From Rosellinia necatrix (taxonomy: Eukaryota > Ascomycota > Sordariomycetes > Xylariales > Xylariaceae), in NCBI GenBank assembly GCA_021209875.1, contig JAGYVD010000001.1, positions 6,448,001 through 6,512,000 on the forward strand: a DNA stretch of 64,000 bases. The letters run 5' to 3'. The notes beneath the pieces were generated by a model, which was given only the letters and a program-made list of their open reading frames with translations, searched no databases and was not told the DNA's origin. The position numbers and the translations under genes were made by a program. This document shows, one piece after another, positions 52,973 through 64,000 of the stretch (the stretch's first letter is position 1; every line of letters starts with the position of its first letter).

Positions 52973-55142
52973 GATTAACTAGGATGTTGGCAGATTACTA
53001 GAATTTCGTGCGGAATATATCGTGCATCGACGTCTTCAATATTTCAAAGTGTAAACAAGAAACCAATGGTTGGTTTTACCTAGACTAGGGTGAGTTGGTA
53101 TTCTGGGGAAGGACCGCGGGGAAAACTATGCTTAGTGAACCCCCCGGGTTTCTGTGCACTAATTGAAGAAATATCAATTGCGGGAGAGCTTAAACCTATT
53201 CGGGAAACCCCTTGTAATTGCTCTAATGTAAATTTGAATTATATAAGCGTAAAAGTACCAACTATGATGGATTAAAAACAACAGTCCGACCGTGTTTTTA
53301 ATATAGCTGGCGGTTATAGTTTTATATAGTTATTGGTTTTATGTGTAATAAGAAACGATAGTGAGGTGATGTACCTTATCCAAGCTACACAATTATTTAA
53401 TCAGCTAGACTAGATAAGGACCCTCCCCTTCCGGAGTGTTTCAATTTTGTTTTTCTAGTCGTACAACTACTTAAATAAATATATAACTTGTAACTTAACG
53501 ATAACGCTCTTAAATCCTATGCTTTTTATATGAATTAAATATAGATTAAAGCAATTAAAAAAGCTTTTACAAGCGTATTGCTAGATTATGTTTAAGTTCT
53601 CCTTCAATTATTTCTCCATCTACGGTCGTATAGCAAAGTATTGATTAGGGCTTTTTGACTTCGCCAATCATGCCTATCTGCAAAGTTATGCGATGCTCAG
53701 GGCAGCATTCGAAACTGTGAATCAACCACTAGTGATTGTGGCTGCATATGATGTCACCATATGAGTTTTGAGGGCGATACCGAACAGTAAGAGTAATATG
53801 GGATTTTGTCAGACCTGTTCAGATATAATGAGCCCCAAGTGGGCATGGCGGCTTTAGAACAAGCAACTTTGAATCAGTTAGAATCATACACATGAGGTTA
53901 AAGAATACGGCGAAGCAAGTAAACGAGGTTATTTGTTTGTTTGCATAAACCATATCCTATACACTGTTTTATCTAGCATAAACATTATAAATAGGAAATC
54001 TCGAGTAATTGCCCAATCCCGGGGGAAATCCCATAAGACAAACGCGGTCGAGGATGCGAAGGAATAACAGGAAGACCGCCAACAACCTGAATGACACAGG
54101 GATCGCGAGAACCGCAGCAGAAACGTCGCAGACAGAAACTCCACATGCTGACAAAGTGATATCGATAGATAGTATAAAAAGGGGTACGAAACCACCTATG
54201 TAAATCTTTAGGCCAGACATCACCAATTAGCTTTTTGCCTCATTGATTTTTATTATTTTAATTTAATAATAGAGGCGACTTATCTTCAACCGAACCGCTA
54301 TTGTTATCTCCCTAATACAGGCGGTTCAATTCAATATCTGTGTATGGCCTTCACGACTTACTTAAAACATCGTTAACACTACAACTAGGAATTTCTCGGC
54401 TTTAAATGGCGTCTGGGAACGAAACATTGCTACAGATGCAGGTGAGACTTGACGGACAGCATGATGAGTTTTGGAAGCTTTTCCGTGAAACATTCGGCCT
54501 TTGGGGTGTCAGTTCGTCGGTAGCCAATTGCTGAGATGACGAAGGTTTAGGGACAGATGTAGCACTAACTGCCAGCTAGGCTCACAGTCCATCATAACAT
54601 GCTCCGTGATATGAGCTTGAAATACCTCCTTTCCTACGCCCTGTAATAGATAGAACTGTAATTAGTCTTGACTTGCACTACACTTTGTGTCTGGCAGGAA
54701 ATCTCATTGAGAGGGTAGGATCTCGGGAACGAACAAAACGCCGATTACCCAGACACGCGTACTTAGGGCTGGCTATTGGCGTCCAATGGGAGGTCACCAA
54801 TGAATAGGAAACTAATCAAATGCTCATGTGTTTCAGATATCTGGTTTGAAAAAGCCTTGACTAGCTTTCGGGGCTGTCGGTGCGCGTGTAGTGCGCGCGA
54901 CCACACGACTTGATGACATGACAGGTTGATCGTGGCCGGTAATAGAGGGAGTCAAGATCGGAGCTTTTTAGAAGAGGGATGCCTCCAGGCCGGGGGCTGA
55001 TGTCGGACATCGTTCTGATTGCGTGTTTGCCTAGTGCACACTGCCTTGGATGATAGAGATAAAGTGCTCGTATAGCTTATTCCCTCAACATTACATTGCT
55101 CTTCTAACCTCCTGACGAGAAAACTTGTCGTCGGCTTCAAGT
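52973..55142. other. AT-rich intergenic region
   Basis: Between about 53050 and 54400 the DNA is markedly AT-rich (many TTTAAT and ATATA words) compared with the coding neighbours, as expected for RIP-affected or decayed repeat DNA. No element could be identified. A small open frame lies at 54406-54534. Confidence 0.5.
54406..54534 (+). other. Small open reading frame, 42 aa, possible gene fragment
   Basis: It begins ATG GCG TCT GGG and encodes MASGNETLLQMQVRLDGQHD followed by an aromatic-rich end (EFWKLFRETFGLWG). The composition is protein-like and less AT-rich than the surrounding DNA. It has no recognised family and may be the truncated start of a lost gene. Confidence 0.25.
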
Positions 55143-57140
55143 ATGGCGGTGAATCGACCATCACTACTCTTTGGGCTAGGCATCGCCTATATTATATTCA
55201 TATTACTTCAAAATCAATTAGAGAAGCCGCGCCGGCCCCTGCCGCCTGGGCCCAGGGGTTTACCTCTGGTAGGGAACTTGCACGACTTACCTAAGCCCGG
55301 CGAGTTCGAAGCCCATCACTGGCTCAAACATAAAGAGAAATATGGCATGTTATAAGCTGCCCGAATATTCCCCTTGTGTGTGTATAATACGGGGTTTTTG
55401 GTTAATTCGTGCGACTGGGCGTCGTCGACGACAGGTCGGATAAGCTCCGTGAGCGTCCTGCGCCAGACGATCATCATCGTCAACGACGCGGGACTCGCGC
55501 GCGAGCTGCTCGAGAGGAGGTCGGCGAAGTATTCGTCGCGGTCCAAGCAGATTTTCATCAACGAATTGTATGTCGTCGCGATCCGCCATATACTTCGTAG
55601 CATTGTTCACATGGATGTGCCAGTGTGGGCTGGGAAAATGTCCTCGGCATGTCCCCGTACAGCAAGCGGTTCCGGATTATGCGCAAGAGCCTGTCTCCCG
55701 TCATCGGCTCCAACTCGGCGTTGGCACGATTCAGTGATCTGCAGGCGGCCCAAGTAGGGCGCTTTCTCCTCCTTATCCTGAGGGACTCGGAAAACTTCCT
55801 AGGCCATATCAGAAAGTGAGTCTTGCCAACGCGCTTGGCCCGAGGCGGCCGGGTTTTGCTGCTGACTCGTTAAGTTAGGGCAGTCGGCGAATTCATTTTA
55901 AAAATAACATACGGCTATACAGCAGAACCGCATCGAGACGATGTATTGATTACTATGATTGGCAAGGTAGCAGAGCATTTTGGACCCGCTGCAGTGCCGG
56001 GCGCTTTCATGGTAGATTTATTTCCCTTCCGTAAACGCCCCTTCCCTATCGTCACTATTGCTGCCGGACTAGCCTCTCATGAAATACTATCTAGTGAGGA
56101 AGGTTCCAGATTGGGTACCCGGCGCCGGCTGGAAGAAGACGGCTCGCCAGTGGTCGGCTGGACTTAAGGCTGCGGCAGACATTCCCCATCAATTCGTCAG
56201 GCACCAGGTGGCTCAGGGCAGGCATGAGGCATCTTTCATGTCCCGCCTTATTGAGGCGGGGGGCTTGGGCCCAGAGGTGAACGATGCCAACAAGTGGTCC
56301 GCCATGTCATCGCTTTCAGCGGGAGCAGATACGGCAAGTATATCGTTCAACTGGAAGTATCCGCATATTTCAGATGCCCTTAGACTACCGGAGTTGTTGC
56401 GACATTTTACCTAACAATGACAATCTATCTGGAAGCGTAGGAACGGGGCCAGGAGGAGATTGACCGAATCATAGGAAAGGATAGGCTACCGACATTGGCC
56501 GACCGCGAGAATCTCTCATATATTGACGCGATCGTGAAGGAGACGTTCCGTCTGCACACGCTTGTGCCGATGGGCCTCCAACACGAGAGCACCGGGGATG
56601 ATGTATGCGGGGGCTGCTCTATACCGAAAGGATCTATGGTGTTTGCCAATATCTGGTAGGTTCAACGGTCCACTCGGACGTGACCCCCTCGCAGAATGAA
56701 TGGTTTTGACATTGCCGGGATGAAAAAAAAGGCACTTCACGCATGACCCGGACGTTTACGCCGAACCGGAGGCTTTCAAGCCAGAGCGCTTCTTAGCTGG
56801 CGACGGCCGTGAGCCGGAACCCAGCCCGCACCGATTCGTTTTCGGCTTCGGGCGACGTATTTGCCCCGGGAGGCTTCTTGCTGATAATAGTTTATTTCTG
56901 TTCGTGGCGCAATCTTTGGCGGTATTTCGCGCGAGCAAGGGATTCGAGGACGACGAGACCGAGGCGGAGGTCACGCCTAGGTTCCAGGCTGGGGTGGTGA
57001 GCCCTCCCTTGCCGTTCAACAGCATTGTCAAGCCACGGTCACGACATCACGAGGTACTGATCGATTCACTCGAGGATATCTACCCTTGTCAGGAGAGCGA
57101 TGCGGAAGAACTGGCGGGCATCGCTCGACTCTCGACTTGA
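55143..57140 (+). pseudogene. Cytochrome P450 with one in-frame stop
   Basis: Seven exons can be joined: 55143-55344, 55435-55567, 55624-55815, 55879-56030, 56095-56333, 56384-56655 and 56732-57140 (533 codons). The order is normal for a microsomal fungal P450: an N-terminal membrane anchor (LLFGLGIAYIIFILL), a proline hinge (RRPLPPGPRGLPLVGNL), the I-helix motif AGADTT, the ExxR motif ETFR at 56540-56551, a PERF segment (FKPERF), and the heme loop FGFGRRICPGR with its ligand Cys at about 56863. A TAG at 56438-56440 interrupts YLEA/ERGQEEIDRI. Introns 1 and 5 are read with GC donors. Using that TAG as the acceptor of intron 5 would avoid the stop but remove 19 conserved residues after the I-helix threonine. 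The sequence resembles the fungal O-methylsterigmatocystin oxidoreductase-like group; the substrate is unknown. Confidence 0.85.
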
Positions 57141-58954
57141 CTAATTGCAGGGCACTGCGTTGTCAACAGACCAGACTTGCGGGCGTATGGCACTGCCGTA
57201 ATAACTGTCATGTCCGTCCTAAAATCACAGTCCGCGACGTTTTTCGGGTTTTATTTTTATTTTATTTTTCCTTTGATTGTCTTACTCTGCAATCTTTTAT
57301 AACTAGCTAGGAGCGGCGGATGCCAAACCACGATATTAGTACGTGTATACTGTTTTAAGCCTTCATGACTTGTACGATGCAGTCTAGTCCGCTTGCTTAC
57401 GGAGCGTTGCAACACGCGCTAGTTCAAGTACCTACTAAAGTACCTAGTTATTATGGAGCTACCTAATCGTTTTCGAGAAGGCCTTTCCCTGACTGGCCAC
57501 AGTTCGGGCCAATAACAAACTGCCGTCGGGACTGATCCGCTGGTTAGGGCGTTAGCGTGGAGCCTCTTGCATTAGCGGCCGCGAGCATTGACAAACAAAT
57601 ACCGTTGACCTATCCATGAGGTGATCAAAGCATTTGATGCGATATTATGCAAACTAAATGGACGATACAGGATCGTATGATGCATTAGTTAGCCGAGAGC
57701 GTTGATATACCACGGAGAGGCACCGTTTGTTTCCCATCAATTCTTTTGTACTTTACATGATCTTTATGGGGGGCTATGTGCAACCGCAATTCCGAACAGA
57801 CGGCTCTGGAGTTATTTAACGCTGGGCTCGTCGAACCGTATGGCCTTTTACCGGCTGCGCTATTAGGCCTCCCTATTTAGACCATATGCCTATATCAAGG
57901 GAACTGCCTGCCCTAAGAGCCTCTAATTGCCGGAGCGCCGGTCACGAAATACCATCAATGGCAAGGCAAGGCTACCTTCTCCAATCACCTAGTCCGCCGT
58001 ACCAACGCCTTCAGAGACTCTACGCCCGAACCCCGCGAGGGCCGCTATCCTACACTTGACGACATCTACCCCTAGGCTCATCATGTTCTTCGGTTTTCCT
58101 CTCTTACTATCTGGGTCGGTCCGGATAGTCGGAGCGATCACCTAACTAAGCCGTACATCCCCACCAAGAGGAAACATACTAAGGTATGCAGTGACACAAT
58201 AGGACGGCGTGCCGCATACGGCATCTCCTCGGTGGTCGGTCCTCCGAAGCCGTACGGAGACGAAACCGCGCAGAGAATTGAAACGGTATTCCGAAACAGC
58301 GATGAAGATTCTCGCGGGCGGGTCCGTTGCCGCTGGGGAATGCGGTGTTCTGTACAGTCTTCGGCTGTGTCGTATGCGATCGTTCCCCGACAGGGCTCAC
58401 TAGAGGTACTTCAAAAACATGTGCGACTTACCCACATGGGTATGATACATGGGCAACATCGTCGGCTCGGCTGGTCATCGGGTGACGACAGAGTCCACAA
58501 CTAGCCTACGTAACTTCATTCTCACTTGAAGTCTTGATGGTATGCTGGGGTTTGTTGACTGTATATACAGTTATCGAGAGCAATTTCGCTAGCGCTTACA
58601 CCTGTGTACCAGTTAAATCCGAAGTGAATTAATTGAAGCCCGTCGGGCTAGACGAGGCAAGTATGAACTTATCCTTTGAATTTACCTTATTAACGTACCC
58701 ATTGCCGTATTATGCCACTTGGGGGTGTATCATCTCTATCTAGGTGGTCCCAACCCGCCGTATCCTCCACGACGCGCGATTCCAACCTTGTGAGCCTGTA
58801 AACGTTCTATTGACGAACTGGTCGTAGCTTCTCGGCTTACATCACTGTCGACCCTACGCATGTCTCCCCACCAAAACGCCCTTTACGCCGTGACGTCGGA
58901 ATACCTGCTTGCGACGACGTATACCGTATGCGTACATGTGTATCGTTCTGGGTG
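57141..58954. other. Intergenic region with possible coding debris
   Basis: No intact gene. Two frames look faintly protein-like: 57912-58074 (ending PREGRYPTLDDIYP) and 58191-58500 (with PPKPYGDETAQRIETVF and a CRWGMRC...HVRLTH pattern that could be a decayed C2H2 finger). The evidence is too weak to name either one. Confidence 0.35.
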
Positions 58955-60045
58955 TCAATGTTTGCCACATTCTCCATTGAGCATAGAGTTGAGGGACTTC
59001 ACCACCCGGGCGCAATCGGCGAGGGTCCTCTGAGACCGATCCCGCTCTTGCTTCGCGAGTACCATCTCCCTTGTTGCATCTCTGCGCTCGGCTTCAGCCG
59101 AAGCGAAACACGCCGACTCACGGTCGTCGTATTGGCGTTTGAGGTTCACGATCGTATCATTTCGATCGCGCTGGACGGCTTTGAGGGCTTTGAGGAACTT
59201 CTCCTGCTTGACCGTCGCGCACCTCAGTTCCATGGTCTTCCTCTGGATTTCTCTCTCGGCGTTCAAGAGGGTGATCCCAAGGGTATCGGATCTGCGCTGC
59301 ATGTCTTCCGTCTGTCGTGTCAAACGAAGTATCTGTCTCCTGGCCTCTTCAAGTTCTCGTTGCGCCTTGTCGCGCTCTGCAGTTACATTATTGGCCCGGA
59401 TTTCACGCGCTTCAACTTCTCCCTCGTTCTCATTATCATCTTCTATTACGACAGCGCGTCTCTTACGCGGTTGCTGTGATGGAGAGGTGCTATTATGCAT
59501 GTTTGTGGGGGTCTTAGTGGTGATGTCGATGATTGTACCTTCTGTGAGTTCGATCCACGAGGCCACGTTGAGAGCGGCCACTGCGCTCTGGCGTTCTATA
59601 TAAACACGCCCTCCCGAACGTCCGGCCACTCTTTTAAGTCCTTCAACGTACGTGCTTATGACTTGACGGAATATGTCGTGGATCTATGCCCATGATCAAT
59701 AATTCAGTATCTTGCGGGGTATTTCCTACGTTATAGACGCACTTTGAATTTGCTCTTACTTGCTTTTTTCGCGAGAGCTGCCCAGAACCCAGCATCCGGA
59801 AACGGGCCATCGCCACCTTTATATATGCTACAGGCAGCTTCGAAAATGGCCGTAACACGGCCGGCGAGCTCTCCCTGATTCAGATGCCTCCAGGGCGTCT
59901 TGCCTATTACGGCCTTTTCAAAGCTCTTGAGCTCTTCATCTGTAAGCAGAGGCTCTGGCGGGAACTCAAACCCGTCGAGGCGTGTGAGTGCGTGCCAGAG
60001 GCCGTTCTCGACGCGCTGCGCGTCGGCCGTGGCGTGGAATGACAT
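58955..60045 (-). CDS. Hypothetical coiled-coil protein
   Basis: Not a family I recognise. Two minus-strand exons, 60045-59760 and 59640-58955, give 323 aa across a 119-bp intron (GTAAGA/AAG). The N-terminal 95 residues look globular (PWRHLNQGELAGRVTAIFEA, YKGGDGPFPDAGFWAALAKK). The segment GRSGGRVYIERQSAVAALNV follows, then a basic patch PRKRR that could be a nuclear signal. The C-terminal half (about 165-310) is rich in Glu, Arg, Lys and Leu with heptad-like spacing (ERDKAQRELEEARRQILRL, QKRR-type repeats), predicting a long coiled coil. No signal peptide or membrane helix. It may dimerise and act in the nucleus, but no function is supported. Its neighbours are a P450 and gene-poor DNA. Confidence 0.65.
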
Positions 60046-61433
60046 AGCAACAAAACCGGGTCAATACTAAATAAGGCACCGAAGCATATATGAGAATCGT
60101 AAATAAGCGGTAAAGGGAGTCAGAACATTGGGTTGTTGGAGGTTGAGTGCATTAGACGTGGCCCATGATAGGAAGGCGGGAGGCGCTAAAGACGTTGTTA
60201 TGGAGGTCACGTTCATCAATATGTGGTTCATCAACCAAGGTCTTGATTCCGGGCCCTCAGCTCAGCGTAGGCCCTTCTTTTAGCCCCTGTAATGGTGAGG
60301 TCCTGGACGGGTGACCTTGGGCAGAGTATGTAGAACGTGATACGCAGGGGATGCTAATGGGTTGGGACAACGAGGGAGTGGGGGGAGGTTTGGGGTAGAT
60401 TTACAGAGATAACCACAGTCGTGGCCTTCGTTTATGCGCCGAGTTTATATGGCTGCCTAGGCGAGTAACATGAGAAAGGGTGATATTGTAGCCACATACA
60501 GGTCAAGTAATCCCGTTATGGTGACCCAAATACGTCCCCACGTAAGCACCCAAGCTTGGGTAGGTAAATGGCGCGGGTAGCTAATGGCACGGGTAGCTAA
60601 GGGCGCGGGTAGGCATGGTATGTATGTATGTTGGTAGGTGCGAAGGGAAGCACTTAGCTTAGGTAGATATAAATGCGCAAGTTACATAAGGAAGGAGAGG
60701 GCCTAGGGAAGTACTTACCTAGGTATCTTACGTCTCAATCGCGATCATAAGTATGCTGCATGGTAGCAGAGCAGGTGCAGTTGGCCTGTCCTGTAGAGCT
60801 GCAGAAGGCGTAACATGTTACCGCCTATCGGTTCTTACCTGCTCTATCACCATGAGAGAACTTAAAGTAGTAACTAATGATGCATAGAAATCTATGCCAA
60901 TTAAAGAAAGACATCTGTAAATATGTTTTAACTTCTGTCGATACAAAGTCTTTTGATGCACTCCCAAGTTCATCATTATTTCATCCCGCGCGCGCGAGCG
61001 CGAGAGATTGGGGCGAAATTCAACTCGACCCGTTCCTGGACAGGCACGCTGAAGGAGATAGGTAGCTTCGAGGGAGGGAGATGCGAATGCCACCACCCAT
61101 GAATAACTTCGAAGTCCACTAGTACCCCTTCCTCATACCCTTAGCAGGTGCGAGACGAAACGCGATCATCTAGCTCTTGCCCTCAGAATAAAGATTACGC
61201 CTTTCTCGGTCTAGAGCACTATAGAGAGTGCGAGCCTGGAGGTATGATCTGGGATGTGTGGCACATTAACAACACATGAACAACACGGTTTATCTGATAA
61301 TAAGACTTGAAGCAGTGATGCTCGGAGAGCGACTTGGTGAGGCAATCTAATCGATGCCGTGTCGTGCTGCTACGACACAGCTGTCAATCACCGATATCAA
61401 ATGTTGTGCGCTGTTGCACAAGTCTAACACACG

Positions 61434-61487
<54 letters not shown>

Positions 61488-64000
61488 CAACTCTACTGGG
61501 TTTCTCGTCTTTTAAAGATTTGCCTTACACGTGAGATGTATCCTGCCTCGAAGCCGGCTCAGGAACTCCTGCAACCTAACGTCCGCCGAGGGCGAGCATT
61601 CCGAAAATGGCACTGGACTGCTAAAAGGGGGGCGGCAGGCAGTCGAATGCAACCCAGCGCCCTCTCACACCGCCGAGCCGTGCGGAGAGATGGGCGCCGA
61701 ATTGTGCGCACAACCAACGGGGAAAATCATATCAACAGGCAAAGGGCTACACGGGGAAATGGTGCGCATCAACCTGGCTGCAATTGGAAGCGCAATAAAC
61801 CGCACGGCGCTTATCTGATCGACGAAGACTCTAACGGGGGAAAATCTCTGGGGTGCGTTTACCGGTCGCAATCCACATCATGGACTGGCAAGAAATTGAG
61901 GAGCATCGAGCAGATGATTTAATCCTCGCTATACGTGTGTCAGGCGAGCAGGACAAAATACGAGACGGCCTTAGATTCCAGTGTTCTTGAGGAATTAATC
62001 ATGAACGTGTTACTGGTGAAAGGAGGGCCGAACGGCACCGCTATCAAACGGAGGGCGACGATAGGGATGAAGATGACTTAAACACCTAATAATATTGGGT
62101 TTTAATGGAAAATCTGGTGGGCGCCCGAGAAAGCGCATCGTCAGCATCTGGATCTTGGCGGTATCATCTTAGGTCAGAGTCCCCGAACCCAAAAGGACAT
62201 GATGCACCATCAGCCCGACGATAGTTGATTACGTTCTAAGGCGATGACATGACCATAACCACAGGGCAGTCTGCGGTGCAGACCAGCGGGCCTCGGTGGG
62301 GGACAGAGTGCTTCTGGTCTTCGGGACCGTACATGAAGGAGAAGAAAGAGGGGCGACGGGCAAACGGAGAACGATAGCCAGATAGATACCGGCAATCATC
62401 GTACGATTGGCTCGCTAGAGTCTATCTAAAGGGTATGCAGGAGGCGCAGATGACCCCCAGCTCCTGCTTGTCTTTCAAAAATCAACGGAGCGGAGATGTG
62501 CCAAGAGTAAACAAGAGAGCATCCGCCGACGAGGGCGGTGCCGGTGGGAGAGGCGGTCCATCACATCATTACACCAGTGCGCCTCAAATATTGCTCTGGC
62601 GAAAGAACAGTCACTCTACGACCTCTGTCGGAGACTTTGATCACCGAAGCATGTGAATCAAGACGACCCTGGGCGAAGTTACAGTCGATGAATTCCTGGG
62701 ATCGGATTCTTTGCCAACATTGCTTGTTTTAGCCTATGCTATGACTGAAGCCTTGGTTGTCTATTCTGCGCCGCGCCCATACGCGAGGTGTCCTTGCACA
62801 ATTGGTCGCGCGATGCCTGAGACGTTCGGATTGGCCCAACGAACCTGATAATACATGAATCGCTGTACGAGAACGACCAGTCGCTTGAGCACGAAGGTGT
62901 AGTAGCAATTTAAAAACCCCGTTCTTACTTTCAAGGAAACAAGCATGATGCCTCGATTAAACCTATTGGTTCACATACTGAAGAATCCTTCTGAATGCGT
63001 CGCGACAGCCGTCATGCCGCCTTTCATAGCACGCCATGAAACCCCCTCCTCCCCCCTATAGCTCATCAAAGAGTACTTACCTACCTGGAGTATTGGAAGG
63101 CAATTTAGTAGGCCCATATACTTAGACGCTCATAGATGCCTCGTACGTCGCCTACATTGGGCTCTACCGGACCGGGCACCAACCTAGTCGTCAGTGTATT
63201 TGGACTTGACCGCCATGCCAACCAGACACCAGATACCCGGAGAAGAAATAATGGTCAAGTATGTCAGGTACAATGTCGAGCATGCATCAATGATGTTGTT
63301 TGGCAAAATTGCGTACGCAAGCCCATCACCCCAAACAGAATCGCGACCTATCTAATTATCATGGAATGATGTCTCGTCTCCAAGAGCATCGTACACCGGA
63401 CCATCCTGGAAATCTAAGATGAAATTGATTGACATTGAATTAGGTATCGGCGTTGTCACACCAGACTAGAATATCTCACAGGATGGCAAATACGATTTAT
63501 ATGCTATCTAGATCTACTAGATTACTCAAGCATAATGTGCTTATTGCCGGTTAGGCTTGCAGTCTGGGCTCTTGTTATAGTGAGGGAGGAGTTTCCCGTC
63601 ATACCGACAATTTCGTGTTTTTTATATCCCTAAGAAGCATATTTATCTTTTGACGGAGTTGAGTACGGCTGGAACTTTCACCTTAGTATGAAAACGCATG
63701 TCAACCTCTTCGATGAAAGGGTATGGTTATCTTCGCGCCCTCCTCAACTTCCGCATCCCAGCCACAGCACGAGCAGGATCAACAATCTCAAATTCAGACT
63801 GTTGAGGCAGGAATCAACGCGCTAGAACCACCGCAACACCGCTTCCGCGGTGGCGATCACGACCGCCTCTTGCCTCTCCTCCCCAAACCCGAACTTTTGA
63901 GGGGTGCAAAGACCGATAATAACCCTTCAATGACTGATGAGCTCCGCCCCGGCGTGCCCTAGAATTCTCCTCCCACAGCCCTAAGGTAGCGTACCTGGAG
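60046..64000. other. Terminal gene-poor region
   Basis: Nearly 4 kb without a recognised gene. It contains TAGGTA/TACCTAGG units near 60560-60725 including GCGCGGGTAG direct repeats, a CA/TA compound microsatellite at 61428, and scattered frames under 130 codons that look random. The last frame (63723-63962) has a Gln/Pro-rich composition but no recognised domain. Confidence 0.5.
61428..61484. repeat. Compound CA/TA dinucleotide microsatellite
   Basis: About 13 CA units pass directly into about 13 TA units. It is intergenic and likely length-variable. Confidence 0.95.

Noticed and set aside
61536..61922. 128-codon Arg-rich forward frame near the right end
   Set aside because: Two overlapping frames are equally open, and neither shows a domain or conserved word.
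63979..63992. CCCTAAGGTAGCG, which resembles a word in large-subunit rRNA
   Set aside because: Flanking bases do not continue the rRNA match, so it is a chance similarity.

Overview
The window looks like nuclear DNA of a filamentous ascomycete (Pezizomycotina, most likely Sordariomycetes). Genes are split by short introns of about 48-330 bp with GTRNGT donors and CTNAY branch sites. Intergenic gaps are 0.5-5.6 kb. Marker genes are a class II hydrophobin, a NoxA-type NADPH oxidase, a subgroup-C-like GH18 chitinase with a LysM neighbour, and a fungal C2H2/fungal_trans regulator. I found 14 protein genes that read intact or nearly so, one partial gene at the left edge, one nonsense-bearing P450, and several broken remnants. 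No rRNA, tRNA or CRISPR was recognised. All exon models were spliced by eye.

Left part (1-12 kb): a partial NADP-mannitol-dehydrogenase-like SDR, then a C2H2 transcription factor, an extradiol (VOC-fold) ring-cleavage dioxygenase, and a convergent fumarylacetoacetate-hydrolase-family gene. Dioxygenase plus FAH hydrolase matches successive steps of meta-cleavage of an aromatic ring, so regulator, oxygenase and hydrolase may form a small catabolic cluster. A class II hydrophobin follows. Long intergenic DNA (12-17.6 kb) holds a decayed Tc1-like transposase.

Middle part (17-42 kb) is mostly housekeeping: noxA (with a one-base frameshift near its 3' end), a UBC4/5-type E2, mitochondrial glutaryl-CoA dehydrogenase, a disordered protein of unknown function, SYS1 (Golgi) and COA6 (cytochrome oxidase assembly) as a divergent pair, and the MSS4-type PIP 5-kinase.

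Right part (43-64 kb) is accessory. A secreted LysM protein and a GH18 chitinase are divergently arranged. Next come broken or isolated pieces typical of fungal NLR/heterokaryon-incompatibility loci: an ankyrin-repeat remnant with a stop, an HNH nuclease gene, and a 33-codon caspase-like N-terminus. A seven-exon cytochrome P450 with one in-frame TAG and a two-exon coiled-coil protein follow. The last 4 kb carry no recognisable gene. Low-complexity triplet repeats and TACCTAGGTA-like palindromes recur through the window.
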